In this document: positions 6,922 to 13,477 of the stretch, piece by piece
Layout of the letters: the number at the start of each line of letters is the position of its first letter
Numbering within the stretch: the first letter of the stretch is position 1
The notes under the pieces: model-generated
Databases searched by the model: none
What the model saw: only the letters and a program-made list of their open reading frames with translations
Told to the model about the DNA's origin: nothing
Program-made: the position numbers and the translations under genes
Source of the DNA: an uncultured Muribaculaceae bacterium
Lineage (GTDB): Bacteria > Bacteroidota > Bacteroidia > Bacteroidales > Muribaculaceae
Length of the DNA stretch: 14,753 bases
NCBI GenBank assembly: GCA_910584545.1
Contig: CAJUBC010000054.1
Location: 1-14,753, forward strand
Reading direction: 5' to 3'

Positions 6922-7006
6922 GTGACGCTCCCAGGAAAGATATTCAACTCGGCTTCGGAAGTAGGTTTGCAGAGCGTCACGTTATTGCGGACTGAATCCG
7001 GAGCCG
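6922..7006 (+). repeat. Two interleaved inverted repeats in the leader of the KilA-N gene
   Basis: Stem A: GTGACGCTC (6922-6930) is the exact reverse complement of GAGCGTCAC (6972-6980). Stem B: CGGCTTCGGA (6950-6959) pairs with TCCGGAGCCG (6997-7006) over ten bases with one G-U pair. The order is A1-B1-A2-B2, so both stems together form a pseudoknot; otherwise they are mutually exclusive folds. The last arm ends 10 bases before the KilA-N start at 7017. As DNA, stem A could instead be an operator for a dimeric protein. Confidence 0.55.
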
Positions 7007-7016
7007 ATGTCTTTAG

Positions 7017-7607
7017 ATGATCATGACAAAGATGACAAAGAAAACAATAACAGTAGAATCCACGGAGATAACTGTCATGCTTAAACGTGACAAAGAGGAT
7101 TACATCAGCCTTACAGACATGGCGAGATATAAAGACACAGAGAGAACAAACTACATAATACAGAATTGGATGCGAAACCGCTCCACCATCGAATATCTCG
7201 GTGTATGGGAACAACTCAACAATCCAGATTTTAAAGGCACCGAATTCGATGCCTTTAGAAGTCAGACAGGCCTTAACGCCTTTACTCTTACGCCTAAACA
7301 GTGGATAGAAAGAACCAATGCAATAGGAATTGTTTCTAAGCCCGGACGATATGGAGGAGGAACTTACGCGCACAAAGACATAGCTTTTAATTTCGGGATG
7401 TGGCTCAGCCCGACATTCCAACTGTATATAGTCAGAGAGTATCAGCGGTTGCGTGAGGCGGAAAATAACCCGTTGCTTGAACACTGGGATGTCAAGCGTA
7501 TCCTTTCCAAAACAAATTACACTCTGCATACTGATGCGATTAAAACCGTGATAATCCCTAAACTGGATATCGGCAAATGGAGACAACGCATTGAATACGC
7601 AAAATAA
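7017..7607 (+). CDS. KilA-N domain-containing protein, N-terminal part
   Basis: This 196-residue product holds an essentially complete KilA-N domain (about residues 14-140): a short beta-rich start, DYISLTDMARYKD (28-40), NWMRNRSTIEYLGVWEQ (50-66), then GGGTYAHKDIAFNFGMWLSP (118-137) and the LYIVREYQRLRE helix. KilA-N is a DNA-binding domain known from phage antirepressors and large DNA viruses. Many chromosomal copies occur in Bacteroidales, with poorly known roles. ATG codons at 7017, 7023 and 7032 are all possible starts, and nothing separates them clearly. The product could still bind DNA without its C-terminal part. Confidence 0.75.
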   Translation: MIMTKMTKKTITVESTEITVMLKRDKEDYISLTDMARYKDTERTNYIIQNWMRNRSTIEYLGVWEQLNNPDFKGTEFDAFRSQTGLNAFTLTPKQWIERTNAIGIVSKPGRYGGGTYAHKDIAFNFGMWLSPTFQLYIVREYQRLREAENNPLLEHWDVKRILSKTNYTLHTDAIKTVIIPKLDIGKWRQRIEYAK

Positions 7608-7613
7608 GCGGAT

Positions 7614-7907
7614 ATGTTGAATCTTGTCGTGTTTGGATGCACGGCAGATGATTGGGAGAAAGCTAATCCGCTGTTGGCGAAGAAGCATCTGAATATACGA
7701 GATACAGCTTCAATAAACCAGCTTGTGGTATTATCAAATCTCGAATCCATAAATTCCGAACTTATTAAGGGAAATATCCCTCGTGAACAAAGGTTCTCCA
7801 TACTCCATCGGATTGCTAAAGACCAGATATCAATACTATCAGAAAGCCACGAGGAACTAAATTTCAGAAAATTGGAAGGTAAAGACCCTACCGATCTTTT
7901 GGAATAA
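7614..7907 (+). CDS. C-terminal part of the interrupted KilA-N protein
   Basis: A 97-residue frame starting with ATG six bases after the stop of the upstream part and in the same frame. It has no recognisable DNA-binding motif, looks alpha-helical (LLAKKHLNIRD, LVVLSNLESINSELIKG, ILHRIAKDQISIL) and resembles the normal C-terminal region of full-length KilA-N proteins. It is best read as the downstream fragment of one gene. Independent translation is possible but unproven, and there is no obvious ribosome-binding site. Confidence 0.6.
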   Translation: MLNLVVFGCTADDWEKANPLLAKKHLNIRDTASINQLVVLSNLESINSELIKGNIPREQRFSILHRIAKDQISILSESHEELNFRKLEGKDPTDLLE

Positions 7908-7950
7908 TCTGCTGGCATCGCTCCACCTCCATTCCCGCTCCGTCAGGCTA

Positions 7951-7994
7951 AGGAACCCGATGCTCCCGCATCGAGGAAATCGCGGTCCTTTTTT
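7951..7994 (+). terminator. Hairpin and T-tract terminator after the KilA-N gene
   Basis: An inner stem CGATGC (7958-7963) / GCATCG (7968-7973) with loop TCCC sits inside an outer pairing of AGGAACC (7951-7957, one bulged A) with GGTCCT (7984-7989). A run of six Ts at 7989-7994 follows. It lies 44 bases beyond the final KilA-N stop and fits rho-independent termination, although the interior loop (7974-7983) makes it imperfect. Confidence 0.55.
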
Positions 7995-8009
7995 ACTCCC
8001 AGCGGTTTT

Positions 8010-8074
8010 GCGACCCACTGGCCAATGTCCTCAGTCCTTGCGGGTATGCGACCCGCAAGCCCATGTCATCATTC
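8010..8074 (+). repeat. Degenerate direct repeat, two copies 38 bases apart
   Basis: Copy 1 is 8010-8036 and copy 2 is 8048-8074. Both begin GCGACCC and share an ATGTC core; by eye 21 of 27 positions match. Between and overlapping them lies the inverted repeat at 8037-8059. I do not recognise the family; it could be an intergenic repeat remnant. Confidence 0.5.
8037..8059 (+). repeat. Perfect nine-base inverted repeat with five-base loop
   Basis: CTTGCGGGT (8037-8045) is the exact reverse complement of ACCCGCAAG (8051-8059), with loop ATGCG. It is not followed by a T-tract on either strand, so it is not a classical terminator. It overlaps the start of the second direct-repeat copy. Confidence 0.6.
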
Positions 8075-8130
8075 TCGGCATTCGACAAAAATAGTTCCGA
8101 GAAAATAGCCGGTATGTCCGGAAAAATTGC

Positions 8131-8138
8131 TATATTTG
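8131..8138 (+). promoter_or_regulatory. Predicted -7 element for the polysaccharide operon
   Basis: TATATTTG, followed by CGG, is a full match to TAnnTTTG. No TTTG is found at the usual -33 spacing, so an activator may be needed or the match may be accidental. Transcription would start near 8145, giving a leader of about 150 nucleotides before the flippase gene. Confidence 0.5.
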
Positions 8139-8152
8139 CGGCCTGAAATGTT

Positions 8153-8171
8153 GTGTACTGAACACTTTTTT
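8153..8171 (+). terminator. Possible early attenuator hairpin in the polysaccharide leader
   Basis: GTGT (8153-8156) and ACAC (8162-8165) make a short four-base stem around ACTGA, followed at once by six Ts (8166-8171). It begins within about 10 bases of the predicted transcription start. The stem is too short to be strong, so this is a weak call. Confidence 0.2.
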
Positions 8172-8260
8172 AATTCGATACTCTAAGTAACTGCTTGAAT
8201 CTGCGCTTGTTGCGGAATCAGGCAGGATTTGAAGTTTAGAGATAATCCATCTCGCGCCGA

Positions 8261-8279
8261 AATACGGAATATGCGTATT
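8261..8279 (+). repeat. Small hairpin just upstream of the flippase start codon
   Basis: AATACG (8261-8266) and CGTATT (8274-8279) are exact reverse complements with a seven-base loop, ending 19 bases before the ATG at 8299. It could influence ribosome access or be a protein-binding site; this is a structural observation only. Confidence 0.35.
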
Positions 8280-8298
8280 ACAGTATTGAGGAAATTGG

Positions 8299-9876
8299 AT
8301 GACACACTCAAATAATAGCAATTTGGAATCAAGCCAACCACAGTCTAAAACCATCGCAAAGAATACCCTATTCCTATATTTCCGTATGCTTGTCACAATG
8401 GCAATCGGAATATATACGAGCCGGGTGGTTCTTCAGCAATTAGGTGTAGATGACTATGGTATCTATAATGTAGTAGGCGGTTTTGTTTCCATGTTCGCTA
8501 TTATATCCGCCTCATTATCCACTGCGATAAGTAGGTTCCTTACTTTTGAACTCGGGAAAGGTCATGAGGAAAAATTAAGGAGCATATTTTCAACAGCAGT
8601 AATAATCCAAGGAGGACTCTCTGTAATAATAGTCTTATTAGTTGAAAGTTTCGGACTTTGGTTTGTAAACAGTGAGATGAATATCTCGCCTGACAGACTG
8701 ACAGCCGCGAACTGGGTTTTGCAATGTTCGCTTATAGCATTCGTGTTCAATATGATAAGCGTTCCATATAATGCTTGTATCATAGCGCACGAGCGGATGC
8801 AGGCGTTCGCATACATAAGTCTGCTGGAAGCCGGATTTAAACTCGGGGTAGCATTTCTTCTTTTCCTGCCTGTCAATGACCCTCTGATACTATACGCGAT
8901 TCTCATTACTGTTGTTTCGGTTATAATACGGCAGGTATATTGGATATACTGTAAACGGCATTTCCCGGAAAGCCGAATGTCCTTTAAGGTAGACAAAGAG
9001 GGACTGAAGGAAATGTTGTCATTTTCCGGGTGGAATTTCATAGGGTCTTCATCAGGAATACTGAAAGACCAGGGAGTAAATGTTCTGATGAACATATTTT
9101 GTGGGCCGGCCATCAATGCCGCGAGAGGGTTGGCAGTTCAAGTAAACAATGTCGTATATAGCTTTTGTTCAAACTTCTTGACCGCTGTAAATCCACAGAT
9201 AGTCAAGACTTATGCAAAAGGTGAGATTGACCGGATGTTGAGTCTGGTCCGGAGGAGTTCTAAGTTTGCATTCTACCTGTTGTTTATCATATCATTACCA
9301 CTAATACTGGAAGCCCCTTTTGTACTTGATGTATGGCTTACGACTGTTCCTGAAAGAACGGTGGGCTTTGTAAGGTTGATACTGATTTTAGCGTTGAGCG
9401 AATCTTTATCTCTGCCACTTCAATATGCTAATCAGGCCACAGGTAACATCAAGTTGTATCAGATATGTGTGGGTGGGCTCCAACTATTGAACTTTCCGAT
9501 TTCTTACATATTGTTATATGCCGGAATCGAACCGGAGTCTACATTTGTAGTAGCTATATGCATATCTCAGGTAGCACTGGCAGCGAGGCTTCTCATTCTT
9601 AGAAAGTCTATTGGATTATCTATTCGAGAGTTTTTCTGCGAAGTATATCTTCCCGTGATAGTGGTGATTGTTATAGCGGTGCCGATTCCATGGATTGCAT
9701 ATTATATGATAAATATGCAAAGGGTTTCGGGATTCTTCATGGTATGCATGTTGAGCCTGTGCATTTCCATAGCTGCAATATGGTTGGTAGGCCTGAATAG
9801 ATATGAGAAATCATATCTGAAAGAAAAAATTAAAAAGCTTAACAAAAGAACAATCAATCCCAATGCCAAAAATTAA
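8299..9876 (+). CDS. wzx: Wzx-like polysaccharide flippase (MOP/MATE superfamily)
   Basis: A 525-residue, highly hydrophobic protein of the polysaccharide transport branch of the MOP superfamily, with about 12-14 predicted inner-membrane helices. By homology it moves undecaprenyl-linked oligosaccharide repeat units from the cytoplasmic to the periplasmic face for polymerisation. After a polar N-terminus (1-17), the first helix region KNTLFLYFRMLVTMAIG (21-37) leads to QQLGVDDYGIYNVVGG (46-61), a segment I associate with Bacteroidales Wzx proteins. It is the first gene of the A+T-rich plus-strand cluster. The last 14 bases overlap the following gene in another frame, suggesting translational coupling. 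Annotation as a drug-exporting MATE protein is less likely given the neighbours. Confidence 0.9.
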   Translation: MTHSNNSNLESSQPQSKTIAKNTLFLYFRMLVTMAIGIYTSRVVLQQLGVDDYGIYNVVGGFVSMFAIISASLSTAISRFLTFELGKGHEEKLRSIFSTAVIIQGGLSVIIVLLVESFGLWFVNSEMNISPDRLTAANWVLQCSLIAFVFNMISVPYNACIIAHERMQAFAYISLLEAGFKLGVAFLLFLPVNDPLILYAILITVVSVIIRQVYWIYCKRHFPESRMSFKVDKEGLKEMLSFSGWNFIGSSSGILKDQGVNVLMNIFCGPAINAARGLAVQVNNVVYSFCSNFLTAVNPQIVKTYAKGEIDRMLSLVRRSSKFAFYLLFIISLPLILEAPFVLDVWLTTVPERTVGFVRLILILALSESLSLPLQYANQATGNIKLYQICVGGLQLLNFPISYILLYAGIEPESTFVVAICISQVALAARLLILRKSIGLSIREFFCEVYLPVIVVIVIAVPIPWIAYYMINMQRVSGFFMVCMLSLCISIAAIWLVGLNRYEKSYLKEKIKKLNKRTINPNAKN

Positions 9877-11017
9877 GACTGGAAAAGATTGCTGCGGCTG
9901 TACTGCTTGTGCATCGATTTGTCCTAAAGACGCTATTCAGATGATGCCGGATTCCATGGGATTCAAATTCCCTAAAATAGACATGTCGAAGTGCGTGGAG
10001 TGCGGTCAATGTGAAAGAGTATGTGCATTCAATGATGAATACAAAACTCCCGATAACTATAAGACCCCTATACCATACGGAGTCAGACAAAAAGATGAAG
10101 AAGAACTGATGAAAAGCAGAAGTGGGGGAGCATTCCCTGCTTTCGCAAATTTCATATTGGATAAGGGAGGTGTGATTTATGGGGTAGGATATAAGGATCA
10201 TTTTGTAGTATCTCATAGACGCATAGACAATTCTGTTGATCTGGATGAATTGCGAGGAAGCAAATACGTTCAAAGCGATCTGGATGGCATATTCAGGCAG
10301 GTGAAAAGTGATTTGGTTTCCGGCAAATGGGTCCTTTTCAGTGGGACGGGCTGTCAGACATCTGGACTCTCCTCATATATTCCGGATAAGCTTAAGGAAA
10401 AATTGGTATTGGTGGATATTGTCTGTCATGGTGTGCCGGGCCCGAATCTTTGGAGGGACTATCTTGAATATGTGGAGAAAAGAGCGGGGAGGAAAGTAGA
10501 GGAGGTAGATTTTAGAAATAAAAAAATCTATGGGTGGAAAGCCCATCATGAAAGTTTCAGATTTGCTAAGTCTACTACTACTACTACTTACACGTATTTG
10601 TTTTATCAGCATATCATGCTGAGGGAGAGCTGTGAGAACTGCCAGTTCACTAATCTTAGACGAACTGGTGATTTGACAATAGCTGATTTCTGGGGATGGG
10701 ATAAAACGGATAAAGATTTCAACAAGGATGACAAAGGGGCATCGCTCGTCCTTGTCAATACTCCGAAAGGAATGGATCTTTTCAATTCAGTCAAAGCAAA
10801 ATTTGATATAATAGAGCCGAAAATAGAGGATTGTATGCAGACACATTTGATGAAGCCTACAGTCCAGAACGCGAAGAGGGATGTCTTTATCAAGGACTAT
10901 GAGCGAAAGGGATTTGAGTATATAATGAAAAAATATGGCAATGTAGGCTGGAGATATGTCATAAAAAGTCTTAGCGGCAAAGTCTTACGCCGTATGAAAC
11001 GTGTTATGGGTTTCTAA
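9863..11017 (+). CDS. FrhB/FdhB-like iron-sulfur protein (coenzyme F420 hydrogenase beta-subunit family)
   Basis: A 384-residue protein. The N-terminal region is a two-cluster ferredoxin domain: Cys10-x2-Cys13-x2-Cys16-x3-Cys20-Pro and Cys44-x2-Cys47-x2-Cys50-x3-Cys54, each fitting a [4Fe-4S] site. The rest is the FrhB/FdhB N- and C-terminal domains, with SRSGGAF (85-91), VLFSGTGCQTSGL (157-169), VCHGVPG (187-193), CENCQF (257-262) and GDLTIADFWGWD (269-280). Relatives use F420 or other flavins, but Bacteroidales are not known to make F420, so the name should not be taken literally. Homologues recur beside pyruvyl transferases in polysaccharide loci, where they may perform a reduction on the sugar or lipid-linked intermediate (inference). 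It is cytoplasmic and overlaps the flippase gene by 14 bases. Five ACT codons in a row encode Thr238-242. Confidence 0.88.
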   Translation: MPKIKTGKDCCGCTACASICPKDAIQMMPDSMGFKFPKIDMSKCVECGQCERVCAFNDEYKTPDNYKTPIPYGVRQKDEEELMKSRSGGAFPAFANFILDKGGVIYGVGYKDHFVVSHRRIDNSVDLDELRGSKYVQSDLDGIFRQVKSDLVSGKWVLFSGTGCQTSGLSSYIPDKLKEKLVLVDIVCHGVPGPNLWRDYLEYVEKRAGRKVEEVDFRNKKIYGWKAHHESFRFAKSTTTTTYTYLFYQHIMLRESCENCQFTNLRRTGDLTIADFWGWDKTDKDFNKDDKGASLVLVNTPKGMDLFNSVKAKFDIIEPKIEDCMQTHLMKPTVQNAKRDVFIKDYERKGFEYIMKKYGNVGWRYVIKSLSGKVLRRMKRVMGF

Positions 11018-11018
11018 A

Positions 11019-12125
11019 ATGATAAAAATGAAGATAGGAATACTTACATATCACCGTTGCCATAATTATGGAGCACTACTGCAAGCCGTGGCCATGAGAA
11101 AAGTACTGGGGGACATTGGTAATAATGTCTCGTATGTAGATTATTGGCCATACGAGCATGACCAAAGATATCGTATCATTAACAAGGTGTATTTAAATAA
11201 GGTAGATTTACTTCACAAGATGACATATCTTGGAAGAATTGGCAAAAATCTACCTAATATAAAAAGGCGCATAAGTGTTTTCAGGAGGTTTATAGACAGA
11301 CATATCGATCCTTATTGTGAAAGCATAGATACTCAATATGATTGTGTTGTGTACGGTAGCGACCAAATATGGCGGAAAGAACCAAGTTTGGGAAACAGAA
11401 TTGATTCTATATATTTGGGAGAAGGCATTTCGGATGATATTTCTAAAATCAGCTATGCCGCCAGCATGGGTGTGTTGAATCTTGAGGACAGTGATTATAA
11501 GGAACTCTATAAGCATTTGTCAAAATTTACAGGAGTCTCGGTCCGGGAGAATGACCTGAAAAATGTCGTGGAGAAGGCCGGAATAAAAAACGTGAAGCAA
11601 GTATTGGATCCTACTTTGTTGCTGACTAAAGAGGATTGGATGGACTTGTTGAAAATTAAGCCGGTTAGGAAACGAGGGTATGTCTTGTATTATGGTTTGA
11701 TGCCAGGTTCATTCGATGAAGATGAATTAAGAAAATTTGCCAGAAAACGCAATCTTGAATTTGTAGAACTCAAAGGAACCGCAGACACGTTGTTCCCGAA
11801 AAAGAATGTATATTCATTTGCAGGGCCAGAAGAAATGTTAAGTCTGATAGCCAATGCTGATTATGTATTTACATCCTCTTATCATGGACTTGTGTTTTCT
11901 TTGATATTTCAGAAGGAAGTATATGCTGCGTTCAAGACAAATGCCGGTAGGGCGAAGACATTGCTGGACTCTCTAAATATATCAGGGAGACTCTTATCTC
12001 CGAATACAAAGGTTTGCGAAGTGGATAAGATTCCATATAATTTGGTTGCATCAAGGATGGCTGGCTTGCGGTCGGATTCTCTGTCTTGGATTGAAAAGAT
12101 GTTAGAGAATGCACGAGCTTTATAG
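11019..12125 (+). CDS. Polysaccharide pyruvyl transferase family protein
   Basis: A 368-residue protein of the PS_pyruv_trans family (GumL/CsaB type), which transfers pyruvate from phosphoenolpyruvate to sugar residues as a ketal, adding negative charge to capsule or O-antigen. Seen motifs are KIGILTYHRCHNYGALLQA (5-23), VVYGSDQIW (110-118), SVRE (174-177), QVLDPTLLL (194-202) and TSSYHGLVFSLIF (285-297), spread over the full length. I start at ATG 11019, one base after the upstream stop. ATG 11028 (three residues shorter) is equally plausible, while the upstream GTG 11001 lies inside the previous gene and is less likely. Pairing with the FrhB-like gene is a recurrent arrangement. The sugar acceptor cannot be predicted. 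Confidence 0.88.
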   Translation: MIKMKIGILTYHRCHNYGALLQAVAMRKVLGDIGNNVSYVDYWPYEHDQRYRIINKVYLNKVDLLHKMTYLGRIGKNLPNIKRRISVFRRFIDRHIDPYCESIDTQYDCVVYGSDQIWRKEPSLGNRIDSIYLGEGISDDISKISYAASMGVLNLEDSDYKELYKHLSKFTGVSVRENDLKNVVEKAGIKNVKQVLDPTLLLTKEDWMDLLKIKPVRKRGYVLYYGLMPGSFDEDELRKFARKRNLEFVELKGTADTLFPKKNVYSFAGPEEMLSLIANADYVFTSSYHGLVFSLIFQKEVYAAFKTNAGRAKTLLDSLNISGRLLSPNTKVCEVDKIPYNLVASRMAGLRSDSLSWIEKMLENARAL

Positions 12126-12294
12126 AGGGGCGGCAACAAAGCCATGGCTCCTCCTGCATGCTCGCGAACGCAAGATTCGACGGTTTTCGAATACAGAGAG
12201 TGCTGAAATTTAAAATAATTATCAGAGACAACGCGCATACAATATACTTTATATGCGTCGGACTTCGATAAACAAGTTACGAAAAGATATCTAA
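12126..12294 (+). other. Non-coding gap inside the polysaccharide cluster
   Basis: These 169 bases separate the pyruvyl transferase from the polymerase gene. The first part is G+C-richer than its surroundings and contains the ten-base palindrome AGCCATGGCT (12140-12149). It also contains the inverted repeats ATTCGA/TCGAAT (12175-12180 and 12187-12192) and CGCATA/TATGCG (12234-12239 and 12252-12257). There is no gene, no clear TAnnTTTG promoter and no T-tract terminator. Confidence 0.45.
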
Positions 12295-13467
12295 ATGTGG
12301 AATTTGTTTAGGGTATTTAATCTTTTGATGTACTTCCTGACATCATTCGTATGGTGGTCGTTCAGTCTTCCGATGAATGCAACGGTTGCTGCATTAGATG
12401 TATTGATGTTATTTTGCCTACATTATAACCCTAAGAAATATGTAATATACCGTAAGATCCCGATAATTTTGGGAGTAATAATTCTGTTGTCGGCACTTAG
12501 TGCCTATACCCTTGGCTTAAGTTACGGTCTAAGTAATTTTTTTGTATATTTGCCTATACTGATGCTGTATGCGCTTAAACCAGAATGGAAAGCGGATTTA
12601 TTGGCGTTCATAACAAAATGGTTCTCAATAATAATTGAAATTTCCCTTTTTGTTTTTTTGTTGGCCCATATTGGGATATTACATCCTATAGGCCAATTTA
12701 TTGCATCTGATTTGCCATATCCGCCATACGATAATTATGTGTTTTTTATAAAAACAAGAATGTATGACAGCGTTGTTTATAGGTTTAACGGTCCATTCCT
12801 TGAACCAGGGCATTTGTCTATGATAGCATCAATTTTGCTTTTTGCTAATAAATATAAATTTAAAGAAAATAAAAAACTTTGGATTTTGCTATTAGCAATT
12901 GTATTGTCATTCTCACTTGCTGGATATGTGATTACATTCATCGGCTTTCTGATGATTAAATTAAAGAATATTCAAAACCTGATAATACTAAGTATAGTAT
13001 CCATTGCTTCCGAGTATGTAGTTACCGATTTATGGAATGAAGGGGACAACCCTGTTAATATTTTAATATTTGATCGTCTTCAATACGATGAAGAGAATGG
13101 TATTTCAGGAAACAATAGGACAATAGAGGAAACTGATAGATTATTCAGTAGCAGCTATAAATATGGTAACTTGTGGTTTGGATTAGGCAAAAACGGTATC
13201 AACAACAGTTCGATTCGAGGTGCGGGGTTTAAGATTTATCTTTTAAGATATGGAATTGTTTCCACTCTGCTTGTATTCTATCTTTATTGGCTTCTGATGC
13301 CAAGGAGATGTGACAGAAGATATGCCTATTCATTTCTTGTTCTTATCGCTTTTATATTCATGCAAAGAGCTTATCCATCTTGGTATACATGGTTATTGCC
13401 GTATATTTTAGGAATAGGAGAAACCCAAAAGCAGGTCGAGAAAAAACGAATTCTAAATATAAGATAA
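12295..13467 (+). CDS. wzy: Wzy-like O-antigen/capsule polymerase
   Basis: A 390-residue polytopic inner-membrane protein with about ten hydrophobic segments and one large, more polar section (about residues 130-165). The motif YRFNGPFLEPGHLSM (162-176) matches the RxxGxFxEPG pattern of many Wzy polymerases. A second polar stretch (about 240-300) carries NRTIEETDRLFSSS. By homology and context it joins flipped repeat units on the periplasmic side. Low sequence conservation is normal for this family, so the call rests on topology, the one motif and the neighbouring flippase and glycosyltransferase genes. Base composition is strongly A+T-rich. The following gene begins 10 bases after the stop. 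Confidence 0.8.
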   Translation: MWNLFRVFNLLMYFLTSFVWWSFSLPMNATVAALDVLMLFCLHYNPKKYVIYRKIPIILGVIILLSALSAYTLGLSYGLSNFFVYLPILMLYALKPEWKADLLAFITKWFSIIIEISLFVFLLAHIGILHPIGQFIASDLPYPPYDNYVFFIKTRMYDSVVYRFNGPFLEPGHLSMIASILLFANKYKFKENKKLWILLLAIVLSFSLAGYVITFIGFLMIKLKNIQNLIILSIVSIASEYVVTDLWNEGDNPVNILIFDRLQYDEENGISGNNRTIEETDRLFSSSYKYGNLWFGLGKNGINNSSIRGAGFKIYLLRYGIVSTLLVFYLYWLLMPRRCDRRYAYSFLVLIAFIFMQRAYPSWYTWLLPYILGIGETQKQVEKKRILNIR

Positions 13468-13477
13468 AGCTATAATT

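Larger units (their letters stand above)
7017..7907 (+). pseudogene. KilA-N domain gene interrupted by one in-frame stop
   Basis: The two halves lie in the same frame: codon 196 (AAA) is followed by TAA at 7605-7607, then GCG GAT and ATG at 7614, and the open frame continues to TAA at 7905-7907. Read through, the protein would be about 296 residues. As I recall Bacteroidales KilA-N proteins, they run near 280-300 residues and have a C-terminal region resembling the downstream part (NLVVFGCTADDW, LSNLESINSELI). The simplest explanation is a single substitution such as GAA to TAA. Alternatives are two separately translated parts (restart at ATG 7614, six bases later), stop readthrough, or a sequencing error. 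The gene sits at the boundary between the G+C-rich and A+T-rich halves. Confidence 0.7.
7908..8298. other. Intergenic region between the KilA-N gene and the polysaccharide locus
   Basis: These 391 bases hold no convincing gene. In order they contain the terminator at 7951-7994, a degenerate direct repeat (8010-8036 and 8048-8074), a strong hairpin at 8037-8059, a predicted promoter (8131-8138) and a leader of about 150 nucleotides with two small hairpins. I found no insertion-sequence ends, tRNA or recognisable attachment site. Confidence 0.55.

Noticed and set aside
6726..7688. 320-codon minus-strand open frame across the KilA-N boundary
   Set aside because: It overlaps the small membrane protein and the KilA-N gene in antisense, crosses two genes of different composition and shows no recognisable domain.
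8148..8186. Twelve-codon mini-ORF in the polysaccharide leader, as a possible leader peptide
   Set aside because: No run of regulatory codons and only a weak hairpin behind it; not enough to call attenuation.
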